Source: JAEUMY01 sp031394355 (GTDB taxonomy: Bacteria > Pseudomonadota > Gammaproteobacteria > Burkholderiales > Usitatibacteraceae). Taken from it: 64,000 nucleotides of DNA. A model generated the notes under the pieces. The model was not told where the DNA came from and did not search any database. It saw only the letters and a list, made by a program, of their open reading frames with translations. Position 1 is the first letter of the stretch; every line of letters begins with the position of its first letter. Of the stretch, positions 31,650 to 40,522 are shown one piece after another. A program made the translations under genes and the position numbers. Location of the stretch: contig JANNSU010000012.1 in the NCBI GenBank assembly GCA_031394355.1, forward strand, positions 62,001-126,000. The letters are read 5' to 3'.

Positions 31650-34052
31650 ATGACCTACGTCCTCCCGCTCGCCCAACTCCGCATGACCGATGTCGCCACC
31701 GTGGGGGGCAAGAATGCCTCGCTGGGCGAACTGATCAGCCAGCTTGACCAGGCAGGCGTCCGGGTCCCTGGCGGATTTGCCACCACCGCCGAAGCCTTCC
31801 AGCTGTTTTTGAAACACAACGATCTGGGCGAGAAGATCCAGCAGGAAGTCGCTGGCCTGGACGTGAACGATGTCCACGCGCTGGCCAAGGCCGGTGCGGC
31901 CATTCGCGGATGGCTGGAGGCAGGCGAGTTGCCCGCCGAGCTCGATGCCCAGATCCGCAGCGAATATTCGCAACTGGCGGAAGGCAGCCCCGGGGCCACG
32001 TTTGCGGTGCGCTCGTCGGCCACGGCTGAAGACTTGCCCGATGCTTCCTTTGCCGGGCAGCAGGAAACCTATCTCAACATCTCCGGCATCGACAACATTC
32101 TGGATGCCGTGAAGCGCGTGTATGCATCGCTCTACAACGACCGCGCCATTTCCTACCGTGTGCACAAAGGTTTTTCGCACGAGGACGTCTCCATCTCCGC
32201 GGGCGTGCAGCGCATGGTGCGCTCCGACACCGGTGCCGCCGGCGTCATGTTCACGATGGACACCGAGTCGGGTTTTCGCGAAGTGGTGTTCATCACGTCG
32301 AGCTACGGCCTGGGTGAAATGGTGGTGCAGGGTGCAGTGAATCCTGACGAGTTCTACGTGAGCAAGCTCTGCCTCGCCAACGGCAAGCCGGCAGTGCTGC
32401 GCCGCAGCCTCGGCCAGAAGGCGCGGAAGCTCGTCTTCAGCGCGGACGTCGCGGCGGGCAAGTCGGTGCGCGAGCATATCGTCACCGATGATGAGCGCGA
32501 TTCATTTTCACTGAACGATGCGGATGTCGAAGCGCTGGCGCGCTATGCCGTGATCATTGAGCAGCACTACGGCCGCCCGATGGATATTGAATGGGGCAAG
32601 GACGGCAACGACGGCAAGCTCTACATTCTGCAGGCGCGTCCGGAGACGGTGAAATCGCAGGAGACCCGCACCGACACGCTGGCGCGCTATCGGCTCATCG
32701 GAAAACCCGGCGGCAAGGGCGAGCCACTGGTCACTGGTCGCGCCATCGGCGGCAAAGTGGGGCGCGGGAAGGTACGCATCATCAAGAACGTGGACCAGAT
32801 CGACCGCGTGCAGGACGGCGACGTGCTGGTCACCGACATGACCGACCCCAACTGGGAGCCGGTGATGAAGCGCGCCGCCGCCATCGTCACCAACCGCGGT
32901 GGCCGCACCTGCCATGCCGCGATCATCGCGCGGGAGCTGGGTGTGCCGGCTGTCGTGGGCTGTGAGGATGCCACCGACAAGCTGCAGGAAGGTCAGGAAG
33001 TCACCGTCGTCTGCTGCGAAGGAGACACCGGCAACATCTATCAGGGCCTGATCGACTTCGAGCTGCAGGAAATTGCGCTCGCCAAGATGCCGACGATCCC
33101 GGTCAAGATCGCGATGAACGTCGGCAATCCGCACCTTGCCTTCGACTTCTGCCAGTTGCCGAATGATGGCGTGGGTCTGGCGCGGCTGGAATTCATCATC
33201 AGCAACACCATCGGCATCCATCCCAAGGCCTGCCTCGAGTTTGCAACGCTGCCCGGCGATCTCAAGGCGCAAGTGGCCAAGCAGTCGCGTGGCTATGCCG
33301 ATCCGGTGACGTTCTATCGCCAGAAGATGATCGAGGGTGTGGCCACCATCGCTGCGGCGTTCTGGCCGAAGAAGGTCATCGTGCGGCTCTCCGACTTCAA
33401 GAGCAACGAATACCGCAACCTCATCGGCGGCCCACGCTATGAGCCGACGGAAGAAAATCCCATGCTGGGGTTTCGTGGTGCCTCGCGCTACATCGCTGCG
33501 AGCTTCCGCGACTGCTTCCGCCTCGAATGCGAGGCGATGAAATACGTGCGCGACGAGATGGGCCTCACCAATGTGGAACTCATGGTGCCCTTCGTACGGA
33601 CCGTGAGCGAAGGCATCAAGGTGCAGGACATCATGAAGGGCTTCGGCCTCGAACGTGGCAAAGGCGGCGGCAAGGATGGATTGAAGATCGTGATGATGTG
33701 CGAGATCCCCTCCAACGCCATTCTGGCCGACGAGTTCCTGAAACACTTCGACGGCTTCTCCATCGGTTCCAACGACATGACCCAGCTCACGCTGGCGCTG
33801 GATCGCGATTCTGGCCTCGTGATGGAAGCGTTCGACGAGCGTGATGAGGCGGTGAAACGCATGTTGCATCTCGCCATTTCCGCCTGCCGCAAGGCCAACA
33901 AGTACGTCGGCATCTGCGGCCAGGGCCCGTCGGACTATCCTGATCTCGCCGAGTGGCTCATGCAGGAAGGCATCGAATCGATGTCGCTGAATCCGGACAC
34001 CGTGGTGGAGACTTGGCTGCATCTGGCCAAGAGTGGCGCCAAGGCAGGCTGA
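31650..34052 (+). CDS. ppsA: Phosphoenolpyruvate synthase
   Basis: Makes PEP from pyruvate and ATP (releasing AMP and phosphate), the entry of pyruvate into gluconeogenesis. It has 800 residues. The N-terminal ATP-grasp domain has GGKNASLGEL. The swivelling domain carries the phosphorylated His422 in GGRTCHAAII. The C-terminal PEP/pyruvate barrel ends with the catalytic Cys756 (CGQGPSDYP) and LNPDTV. A palindrome copy encodes SEYSQ near residue 105. The ATG directly follows a heptad array with no Shine-Dalgarno sequence. Confidence 0.98.
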   Translation: MTYVLPLAQLRMTDVATVGGKNASLGELISQLDQAGVRVPGGFATTAEAFQLFLKHNDLGEKIQQEVAGLDVNDVHALAKAGAAIRGWLEAGELPAELDAQIRSEYSQLAEGSPGATFAVRSSATAEDLPDASFAGQQETYLNISGIDNILDAVKRVYASLYNDRAISYRVHKGFSHEDVSISAGVQRMVRSDTGAAGVMFTMDTESGFREVVFITSSYGLGEMVVQGAVNPDEFYVSKLCLANGKPAVLRRSLGQKARKLVFSADVAAGKSVREHIVTDDERDSFSLNDADVEALARYAVIIEQHYGRPMDIEWGKDGNDGKLYILQARPETVKSQETRTDTLARYRLIGKPGGKGEPLVTGRAIGGKVGRGKVRIIKNVDQIDRVQDGDVLVTDMTDPNWEPVMKRAAAIVTNRGGRTCHAAIIARELGVPAVVGCEDATDKLQEGQEVTVVCCEGDTGNIYQGLIDFELQEIALAKMPTIPVKIAMNVGNPHLAFDFCQLPNDGVGLARLEFIISNTIGIHPKACLEFATLPGDLKAQVAKQSRGYADPVTFYRQKMIEGVATIAAAFWPKKVIVRLSDFKSNEYRNLIGGPRYEPTEENPMLGFRGASRYIAASFRDCFRLECEAMKYVRDEMGLTNVELMVPFVRTVSEGIKVQDIMKGFGLERGKGGGKDGLKIVMMCEIPSNAILADEFLKHFDGFSIGSNDMTQLTLALDRDSGLVMEAFDERDEAVKRMLHLAISACRKANKYVGICGQGPSDYPDLAEWLMQEGIESMSLNPDTVVETWLHLAKSGAKAG
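31960..31971. repeat. Iterated palindrome, copy 14
   Basis: Exact copy in ppsA, read as Ser-Glu-Tyr-Ser-Gln. Confidence 0.95.
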
Positions 34053-34057
34053 CAGGC

Positions 34058-34462
34058 ATGAAGCTCACAAGGGCGTTGTGGGTGCCATTGATTCCAATTG
34101 TCCTTTCTGCGTGTGCGGGTTTTGGTTCACGTGCGCCGACCTACGATCCCGACGCATCGGAGTCAATTGCAAAGATCGTGAGCAAGCGGGAGGTTGCCAA
34201 AGTCAATCGGCCAATGGGTGGGGGTATCCCGGTGGTCGTTCCAGTTCCGATTGGCCGAGCCATGATTTTTGTGCGGCTCTCGGGCGGAGGGCTGTTTGGG
34301 TCCGCAAGCATTCCGATATTCGAGTACGTAGTTGAAGCGCAAGATGGCAATCGCGTGCAGATTCTGAGCGAGTTCTTCGCCTACGAAGTTGGTAACTGTG
34401 TGAAGCTGTTTCTCTCGGACAAGCCCACTTATCCCAGAATCGCTCCGTGGAGTTGTCATTAG
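34058..34462 (+). CDS. Small lipoprotein of unknown function
   Basis: A 134-residue protein starting MKLTRALWVPLIPIVLSACAGFG; LSAC is a lipobox, so Cys19 is likely lipidated. The mature part has a Gly/Pro-Val-rich stretch (GGGIPVVVPVPIG), a segment resembling outer-membrane Slp/SlyB-type lipoproteins only loosely, and two later cysteines (GNCVKLF and the terminal SCH) that may form a disulfide. I do not recognise the family. It starts five bases after ppsA and touches the next gene, so the three small genes here may ride on ppsA transcripts. Confidence 0.7.
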   Translation: MKLTRALWVPLIPIVLSACAGFGSRAPTYDPDASESIAKIVSKREVAKVNRPMGGGIPVVVPVPIGRAMIFVRLSGGGLFGSASIPIFEYVVEAQDGNRVQILSEFFAYEVGNCVKLFLSDKPTYPRIAPWSCH

Positions 34463-34972
34463 ATGGACGGCTCCATGATCTGCGCCCAGTGCGGCAAGGC
34501 GCACCCACCATCGGAAATGGAGCCGACCTTCAAGCGGCCGGATGACTTCTTCTACTCGACGATGGCGGTATATCGCAAGAGCTGGGCCAATGAGAATTTC
34601 TGTGTGCTCAATCGCCGTCGTTACTTCATTCGCGGTGTCCTGCCGACACGCATCGTCGACGAGGACCGTGAGTTCTGCATCGGCGCCTGGGCCGAGGTGG
34701 ATCACGACACGTTTCATTGGGCGCGGCACGTATTCCGCTCCCGAGATTTCGTCCGCATCAGCTCGGTCTGGGGTCGGATTGCCAATGACATGCGGCGTTA
34801 TCTTCCAGGTCAGTCGTTGGGCGCACGTGTTGCCATCCGCTTCAACCGACACGAGCGGCCGTCGTTCTTTCTTCGTCTTTCAGGCCATCCCTTCGAACGC
34901 GAGCAACGTGCCGGCATCACGTCGCACCGACGCGCAGAAATTGTTGAATTGGCGTTCAGGAAGAAGGCGTGA
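34463..34972 (+). CDS. DUF2199-family protein
   Basis: A 169-residue soluble protein. The N-terminal MICAQCGKAHPP is a CxxCGxxH zinc-type start. The central RRYFIRGVLPTRIVDEDREFCIGAWAEV and the C-terminal GHPFEREQRAGIT segments match the DUF2199 pattern as I know it. No enzyme function is established for this family. The ATG comes directly after the lipoprotein stop, and the stop overlaps the acetyltransferase start (GTGA). Confidence 0.75.
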   Translation: MDGSMICAQCGKAHPPSEMEPTFKRPDDFFYSTMAVYRKSWANENFCVLNRRRYFIRGVLPTRIVDEDREFCIGAWAEVDHDTFHWARHVFRSRDFVRISSVWGRIANDMRRYLPGQSLGARVAIRFNRHERPSFFLRLSGHPFEREQRAGITSHRRAEIVELAFRKKA

Positions 34973-35451
34973 GCGAGAACAACGTGTTGGGTGCCTCGAT
35001 GATTTGGCGGTTCGAGAAGTTCGATGATCTCGCCGTGCGAGAGTGGCATGACATCGTCGCCGCACGCGAGTCCGTATTCGTGTTGGAGCAGACCTGCGCG
35101 TTTCTGGATGCCGATGGCGCGGACCCGCAGTGCCATCACCTCATAGGCAAGGCGGGTGATGACATCGCGGCCTACGCGCGCATCGTGCCGCCGGGCCTGA
35201 AGTTTCCCGAGCCATCCATCGGCCGGGTGCTCACCACGAAGGCCTTCCGTCGTGGCGGCTATGGTCAGGCGTTGATGGCTGAAGCCGTCGCGCGCTGTGA
35301 GGCGCTGTATCCCCGTGCGAATATTCGCATTGGTGCGCAGATGTACCTGGAAAAGTTTTATGGCGGATTCGGTTTCAAGACCGTGTCCGAGCCCTACGAT
35401 GAAGACGGCATCCTGCATGTGATCATGCTGCGTGCCGCGGAAACAGCGTGA
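34969..35451 (+). CDS. elaA: ElaA-like GNAT N-acetyltransferase
   Basis: A GNAT-fold acetyltransferase of 160 residues. It closely follows the E. coli ElaA pattern: FVLEQTCAFLDADGADPQCHHLIG, then YARIVPPG, IGRVLTTKAFRRGGYGQALM (acetyl-CoA loop) and GAQMYLEKFYGGFGF. The acceptor is unknown. I list the GTG that overlaps the preceding stop; an ATG at 34999 fits ElaA N-termini equally well. A palindrome copy encodes ANIR just before the last core strand. Confidence 0.88.
   Translation: MSENNVLGASMIWRFEKFDDLAVREWHDIVAARESVFVLEQTCAFLDADGADPQCHHLIGKAGDDIAAYARIVPPGLKFPEPSIGRVLTTKAFRRGGYGQALMAEAVARCEALYPRANIRIGAQMYLEKFYGGFGFKTVSEPYDEDGILHVIMLRAAETA
35317..35328. repeat. Iterated palindrome, copy 15
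   Basis: Exact copy in the acetyltransferase gene (Ala-Asn-Ile-Arg). Confidence 0.95.
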
Positions 35452-35470
35452 AGCTACGATTGAAAATGGT

Positions 35471-35553
35471 CGTCATACCGGCGAAAGCCGGTATCCAGCG
35501 AATTTTCCAGAATCACGAAAGAGCACTGGATACCGGCTTTCGCCGGTATGACG
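35471..35553. repeat. REP-like inverted pair with 28-bp perfect arms
   Basis: The left arm 35471-35498 and right arm 35526-35553 are exact reverse complements separated by 27 bases. Each arm itself folds: ACCGGC, a GAAA (or TTTC) loop, GCCGGT. This is the layout of a paired REP (BIME-like) element. It ends 18 bases before the GIY-YIG gene. Confidence 0.92.
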
Positions 35554-35571
35554 AAGTTTGAGACATGACTC

Positions 35572-35865
35572 GTGAACAAATTGCCTTGCGTCTATCTGCT
35601 TGCAAACAAGCGCAACGGCACTTTGTACATTGGTGTCACCTCAGATTTACCCGGCAGAATTTGGCAGCACAAAAACAAGCAGGCTGATGGATTCACCAAA
35701 AAGTACGGCGTGGACAAGCTGGTCTGGTACGAAGTCCACGAGAGCATGATTTCCGCCATTGAGCGGGAAAAGGACATCAAGGAATGGAAGCGGGACTGGA
35801 AGATTGAGCTGATAGAGAAGAACAATCCTGATTGGCGGGACTTGTATTCTGAAACTGTGGGATGA
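35572..35865 (+). CDS. GIY-YIG nuclease-domain protein
   Basis: A 97-residue stand-alone GIY-YIG domain of the YhbQ/UPF0213 type. PCVYLLANKRNGTLYIGVTSDL has the VYLL...YIG core; Arg (GRIWQH) and the later Glu of AIEREKDIKEWKR complete the usual active-site set. The start is a GTG. The gene is held between REP-like palindromes (35471-35553 upstream, 35870-35909 downstream). Such small GIY-YIG genes are often found between repeats of this kind, which suggests a mobile or repeat-maintaining unit; that role is inference. Confidence 0.88.
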   Translation: MNKLPCVYLLANKRNGTLYIGVTSDLPGRIWQHKNKQADGFTKKYGVDKLVWYEVHESMISAIEREKDIKEWKRDWKIELIEKNNPDWRDLYSETVG

Positions 35866-35869
35866 AATG

Positions 35870-35909
35870 CTGGATTCCGGCGAAGTTGGCAAACCCGGCC
35901 GGAATGACG
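35870..35909. repeat. REP-like hairpin downstream of GIY-YIG gene
   Basis: ATTCCGGC (35874-35881) pairs with GCCGGAAT (35898-35905), with CTGG before and GACG after, as in the upstream REP arms, but with a longer, imperfect loop. It is a diverged relative of the upstream element. Confidence 0.75.
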
Positions 35910-35940
35910 AAATCTCGATGTAGAAAAAATAGGAGACACC

Positions 35941-37293
35941 ATGAGCAAAGTGTACGCAGACGCCAAATCCGCCCTGGCAGGCTTGTTGAGGGACGACATG
36001 ACCATTGCGGCAGGCGGGTTCGGCCTGTGCGGCATTCCGGAAAATCTCATCGGCGCTTTGGTCGAGTCCGGCGTCAAGGGGCTGACCATCGCAGGCAACA
36101 ATGCAGGGGTCGATGATTTCGGCATGGGGCTGCTGCTGAAGTCACGCCAGGTGAAGTGCGTGATTGCCTCTTACGTCGGCGAGAACAAGGAGTTCGAGCG
36201 CCAGGTGCTGGCCAATGAGTTGGAGTTGCAACTCACGCCGCAGGGCACCCTGGCTGAGCGGCTGCGTGCCGGTGGTGCTGGCATTCCGGGGTTCTATACC
36301 CGGACCGCCTTTGGTACCAAGCTCGCCGAGGGCAAGCCAACGCGTAGTTTTGATGGGCGTGATTATGTGCTCGAGAAAGGCATACACGCCGATGTGTCCA
36401 TCGTGAAAGCATGGAAAGGCGACAAGTCCGGAAACCTCGTCTATCGCAAGACCTCGCGCAACTTCAATCCCATGATTGCCACCTGCGGCAAGGTGACAGT
36501 GGCCGAAGTGGAGGAGCTGGTGGAAGTCGGCCAGCTCGATCCCGAGCATGTCCACACACCCGGCATCTATGTGGATCGCATCATCCAGGGCAAGTCGTAC
36601 GAGAAGCGAATCGAATTTCGCACCGTCACCGGGGCGGCAGCCTCGAAGAAGGACTCGCCCATCCGCGAGCTCATGGCCAAGCGTGCCGCACAGGAATTGC
36701 GCGATGGCTATTACGTGAACCTCGGCATCGGCATACCGACCATGGTGGCCAACTATATTCCGGCAGACATCAAGGTGACTCTGCAGTCGGAAAACGGTTT
36801 GCTCGGAATCGGTCCGTTCCCGGCAGAAGAGCAGGTTGATCCCGATCTCATCAATGCCGGCAAGCAGACCATCACCACGCTGCCCGGATCGAGCTTCTTT
36901 TCGAGCGCAGATTCGTTCGCCATGATTCGCGGCGGTCACATCGACCTTTCGATTCTCGGCGGCCTGGAAGTGGCCGAGAACGGCGATCTGGCCAACTGGA
37001 TGGTTCCGGGAAAAATGGTCAAGGGCCCGGGCGGTGCGATGGATCTGGTGTCTGGCGTCAAACGCGTCATCGTGCTGATGGAACATTGCTCCAAGGACGG
37101 CACATCGAAGGTGCTGAAGCAATGCTCGCTTCCCCTGACCGGAAAAGGTGTCGTCAACCTGATCATCACCGATCTTTGCGTGTTTGAGGTGGCACAGCTG
37201 GGCGAAGGGTTGGTCCTGAAGGAGTTGCATCCCGGCGTGACGCTCGACGAGGTGAAGGCGAAAACAGCCTGTGCATTCCGCATCGCGCTTTGA
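35941..37293 (+). CDS. 3-oxoacid CoA-transferase, subunits A and B fused
   Basis: Transfers CoA from succinyl-CoA to acetoacetate (SCOT reaction). The 450-residue protein joins an A-type half (IAAGGFGLCGIPENLI) and a B-type half (VNLGIGIPTMVANYI) through a linker near residue 235. The catalytic glutamate is Glu284 in QSENGLLGIGP. Bacteria commonly encode ScoA and ScoB separately; the fusion resembles the mitochondrial enzyme. AGGAG precedes the ATG. The neighbouring acetoacetyl-CoA synthetase supports a role in acetoacetate use. Confidence 0.94.
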   Translation: MSKVYADAKSALAGLLRDDMTIAAGGFGLCGIPENLIGALVESGVKGLTIAGNNAGVDDFGMGLLLKSRQVKCVIASYVGENKEFERQVLANELELQLTPQGTLAERLRAGGAGIPGFYTRTAFGTKLAEGKPTRSFDGRDYVLEKGIHADVSIVKAWKGDKSGNLVYRKTSRNFNPMIATCGKVTVAEVEELVEVGQLDPEHVHTPGIYVDRIIQGKSYEKRIEFRTVTGAAASKKDSPIRELMAKRAAQELRDGYYVNLGIGIPTMVANYIPADIKVTLQSENGLLGIGPFPAEEQVDPDLINAGKQTITTLPGSSFFSSADSFAMIRGGHIDLSILGGLEVAENGDLANWMVPGKMVKGPGGAMDLVSGVKRVIVLMEHCSKDGTSKVLKQCSLPLTGKGVVNLIITDLCVFEVAQLGEGLVLKELHPGVTLDEVKAKTACAFRIAL

Positions 37294-37351
37294 TGCGGCG
37301 ATAGCACCCTGCCCACAGTAAGAAAAGGCGAGCCCGGCCCTGCAACCGCTC

Positions 37352-39367
37352 ATGTCACTGGAAAACCACCATCCACTCTGGAAGCCCTCGGCTGAGCGCA
37401 TTGCTGCCAGCCACATGACGGCCTTCATGCGCGCCGTGCATTCGCGCTATTGCGTGAATGCCGAGGACTATGCACACCTGCATGACTGGTCCGTGAAACA
37501 TCCAGCCGACTTCTGGAGCGCGTTGTGGGATTTCGCCGGTGTGCTGGGTGATAAATTCGGCACCAAGTTTGGTGGAGAGGGCGAGCGCGTGCTGATCGAT
37601 GCCGGAAGCATGCCCGGCGCACAGTTCTTCCCCGATGCAACGCTCAACTTCGCGGAGAACCTGCTGCGCCCTGTGGCCAAGGGGCGCGAAGACCGCGATG
37701 CCATCGTGTTCCGTGGCGAGAACCGGATGCGGCAGCGCGTGACGCATCGCAAGCTCGTCGCCGATGTCTCGCGCGTGGCGCAGGCGCTGCGTGCGATGGG
37801 TGTTGCGCCCGGCGACCGCGTCGCGGCGTTTCTGCCCAATCTGCCAGAGACGGTGATTGCAGCGCTTGCGACGGCCAGCATTGGCGCGGTATGGACGGCC
37901 TGCTCTGCAGATTTCGGTGCGCGCGGGGTCATTGACCGCTTCGGCCAGGTGGCACCCAAGGTGCTGTTTGCCTGCGACGGCTACTTCATGAACTTGAAGG
38001 CCGTGGACACGCACCAGACCGTCTGCGAGATTGCAGCGGGTCTGCCGTCCCTGGAGCGTGTCGTCATTGTTCCCTATCTCAATCCGGATCGGGATACACC
38101 GGCGACCGCGGGTGTGTCCGATGCGGTGCTGTGGCGTGACTTCATGGCGCCCTTCACGGCGGAAGACCCTGCGAATATTCGCTATGAGCAGCTGCCGTTC
38201 AATTACCCGCTCTATATCGTCTATTCGTCTGGCACCACCGGCGCGCCCAAGTGCATCGTGCACAGCGCGGGCGGCACGCTGCTCATGCATCTCAAGGAAC
38301 ACCTGCTGCATTGTGACGTGCAGCCCGGCGACCGCGTGTTCTTCTTTACCACCTGCGGCTGGATGATGTGGAATTGGCTCATCTCCGCACTGGCCTCGCA
38401 GGCCACGCTGATGCTCTACGACGGCTCGCCATTTCTCTCGCGTGGCGGAGTACTGTGGGACTACGCCGACGAGGAAGGCATCACCCACTTCGGCATCTCG
38501 GCCAAGTACCTCGATGCGCTGGCCAAGATCAAGATGCATCCCATCGACACCCATCATCTCGGCACCGTGCGGCAGATTCTCTCCACCGGCTCGCCGCTGG
38601 CGCCAGAAGGCTTCGACTACGTGTATCAACACGTGAAGCACGATGTCTGTCTCTCGTCGATTTCCGGTGGCACCGATCTCATCGCCTGCTTCGCGGGCGG
38701 CAATCCGATCCTGCCCGTGTGGCGCGGCGAGCTGCAATGCGCGCTGCTCGGCATGAAGGTCGAGGTATTCGACGAGCGCGGTCATGCTTTGCGGGGGCAG
38801 AAGGGCGAGCTGGTCTGCACCGTACCGTTTCCCACCATGCCGCTCCAATTCTGGAACGATCCGGACCAGAAGAAATATCGTGCGGCCTACTTCGACCGCT
38901 TCCCCGGCGTATGGCATCACGGCGACTGGTGCGAGGTGACACCGCACGGCGGCCTCATCATCTATGGCCGCTCGGATGCAGTGCTGAATCCCGGCGGAGT
39001 GCGTATCGGCACGGCGGAGATTTATCGCCAGGTGGAAAAGCTGGAGGAAGTCGCGGAATCGCTCGTCATCGGCCAGAACTGGGGCCGTGACATCCGTGTG
39101 GTGCTGTTCGTGAAACTGCAGGAAGGCTTCGAGCTGACCGACAGCCTCATCCGGCGCATCAAGGACACCATCCGCATGAACACCACGCCCCGCCATGTCC
39201 CGGACAAGGTCTTGGCTGTCACCGACATTCCTCGAACCAAGAGCGGCAAGATCGTAGAGCTGGCCGTGCGCGCGGTGGTGCATGGCGAACCGGTGAAAAA
39301 CACCGAGGCGCTGGCCAATCCGGAGGCGCTGGAGCAGTTCCGGGATCGGGTGGAGCTGAGGGCTTGA
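37352..39367 (+). CDS. Acetoacetyl-CoA synthetase
   Basis: An acyl-adenylate-forming enzyme that activates acetoacetate with ATP and CoA. It has 671 residues. The AMP-binding motif YIVYSSGTTGAPKCIVHSAG is intact, as are YGRSDAVLNPGGVRIG and the C-terminal lysine motif PRTKSGKIVE. Its N-terminal WSVKHPADFWSALWDFAGV region is typical of acetoacetyl- rather than acetyl-CoA synthetases. A palindrome copy encodes ANIR before the AMP-binding motif. Together with the CoA-transferase, the cell has two routes for acetoacetate activation. Confidence 0.94.
   Translation: MSLENHHPLWKPSAERIAASHMTAFMRAVHSRYCVNAEDYAHLHDWSVKHPADFWSALWDFAGVLGDKFGTKFGGEGERVLIDAGSMPGAQFFPDATLNFAENLLRPVAKGREDRDAIVFRGENRMRQRVTHRKLVADVSRVAQALRAMGVAPGDRVAAFLPNLPETVIAALATASIGAVWTACSADFGARGVIDRFGQVAPKVLFACDGYFMNLKAVDTHQTVCEIAAGLPSLERVVIVPYLNPDRDTPATAGVSDAVLWRDFMAPFTAEDPANIRYEQLPFNYPLYIVYSSGTTGAPKCIVHSAGGTLLMHLKEHLLHCDVQPGDRVFFFTTCGWMMWNWLISALASQATLMLYDGSPFLSRGGVLWDYADEEGITHFGISAKYLDALAKIKMHPIDTHHLGTVRQILSTGSPLAPEGFDYVYQHVKHDVCLSSISGGTDLIACFAGGNPILPVWRGELQCALLGMKVEVFDERGHALRGQKGELVCTVPFPTMPLQFWNDPDQKKYRAAYFDRFPGVWHHGDWCEVTPHGGLIIYGRSDAVLNPGGVRIGTAEIYRQVEKLEEVAESLVIGQNWGRDIRVVLFVKLQEGFELTDSLIRRIKDTIRMNTTPRHVPDKVLAVTDIPRTKSGKIVELAVRAVVHGEPVKNTEALANPEALEQFRDRVELRA
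38171..38182. repeat. Iterated palindrome, copy 16
   Basis: Exact copy in the acetoacetyl-CoA synthetase gene (Ala-Asn-Ile-Arg). Confidence 0.95.
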
Positions 39368-40491
39368 TGCGACTGGCGAGCCGGGCGCTTGCCCTGCTGC
39401 TGTGCTGCGCAGCGCTGCTCGCGAGTGCGGCCGAGCCAGTTTCAGCTGCCCTGCCAGTTCGCGGCGTCTGGATCCCCACCCCCGACCACACCCGCTTCTG
39501 GACGTCGCGCGCCAGCATCGACAAGCATCTGGATGAACTCTCCGCCGCAGGCATCAATAGCGTGTTCGTGGTCATGTGGAACCAGGGCCGCACCTTCTAT
39601 CCCAGCAAGGTGATGGAGGGACTCACCGGCATCGCCATCGATGAGCGCATGAAGGGCCGCGACCCGCTGCGCGAAATTGTCGAGTCCGCCAAGCCACGCA
39701 AGATGCGCGTCTACGCATGGTTCGAGTTCGGCTTCGCCACCGATGTGCGCGGTGGCAAGGGCAGCGAGATCGCGCGCGTCAAGCCGGAATGGATGGCGCA
39801 GACCAGCGACGGCAAGCCAGTCGTGAAGAACGGCTTCCGCTGGCTCAACGCGCTGGACCCGGCGGTGCAGGATTTCATGATGTCGCTGCTCATGGAAGTC
39901 GTCGAGGGCTACGACGTCACCGGCATCCAGGGCGATGACCGCCTGCCCGCGCTGCCGGTGGAGGGTGGCTACAACGCGAATGTGGTGGGAGCGTATCGTG
40001 CCGCGCACGACGGCCGCGATCCACCCGCCAACTCCAAGGACCGCGAGTGGGTGCAGTGGCGCGCGGATCGCCTCAGCCAGTTCATGCAGCGAATATTCGC
40101 AGAGACGAAGCAGCGCAAGCCCGCGATGCAGGTCGCCATGGCACCCAGCGTGTTCCCGTTCAGCCGCGATGAGTATCTGCAGGACTGGCCCGCGTGGATG
40201 AAGAACGGCTGGGTCGACCTGGTTTCACCGCAGCTGTACCGCAGGGACATGCTGCACTATCAATCGGCGGTGAATGCGGTGGTCAACAAGCAGGTTGCGG
40301 CGGCTGATCTGGGTAAAGTCGCGCCGGGAGTGCTGCTCAATCTGGGCAAGAGCTATGCGGCGTCGGCGGAGCTGTTGAAGCAGATGGTTGAGGCGAATCG
40401 GAGGGCAGGGATTGCGGGGGAAGTGTTCTTTTACAACGAGGGGGTGGGGGAGAAAGTACAGGTGTTTCGGGAGTTGTATCTGGTGCGTTGA
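39367..40491 (+). CDS. Glycosyl-hydrolase-like 10 (GHL10/DUF187) family secreted protein
   Basis: A 374-residue protein with a signal peptide (MRLASRALALLLCCAALLASAAEPVSA) followed by a TIM-barrel-like domain starting LPVRGVWIPTP. The stretches INSVFVVMWNQGRTFYPS, MRVYAWFEFGFA and GYDVTGIQGDDRLP are the family's conserved strand ends, with acidic residues in GIQGDD. YngK-type GHL10 proteins are thought to act on cell-wall or other polysaccharides; the exact substrate is unknown. It overlaps the synthetase stop (TGATG). A palindrome copy encodes RIFA with CGA-ATA codons. Confidence 0.85.
   Translation: MRLASRALALLLCCAALLASAAEPVSAALPVRGVWIPTPDHTRFWTSRASIDKHLDELSAAGINSVFVVMWNQGRTFYPSKVMEGLTGIAIDERMKGRDPLREIVESAKPRKMRVYAWFEFGFATDVRGGKGSEIARVKPEWMAQTSDGKPVVKNGFRWLNALDPAVQDFMMSLLMEVVEGYDVTGIQGDDRLPALPVEGGYNANVVGAYRAAHDGRDPPANSKDREWVQWRADRLSQFMQRIFAETKQRKPAMQVAMAPSVFPFSRDEYLQDWPAWMKNGWVDLVSPQLYRRDMLHYQSAVNAVVNKQVAAADLGKVAPGVLLNLGKSYAASAELLKQMVEANRRAGIAGEVFFYNEGVGEKVQVFRELYLVR
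40089..40100. repeat. Iterated palindrome, copy 17
   Basis: Exact copy in the GHL10 gene, read as CGA-ATA-TTC-GCA (Arg-Ile-Phe-Ala). Confidence 0.95.
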
Positions 40492-40522
40492 GTATGATGC
40501 GAATATCTGTGGGCAAGCTGCA

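Noticed and set aside
37355..39283. 642-residue minus-strand frame opposite acetoacetyl-CoA synthetase
   Set aside because: The plus-strand enzyme has complete motifs; the antisense product is low-information Arg/His/Gly-rich sequence.
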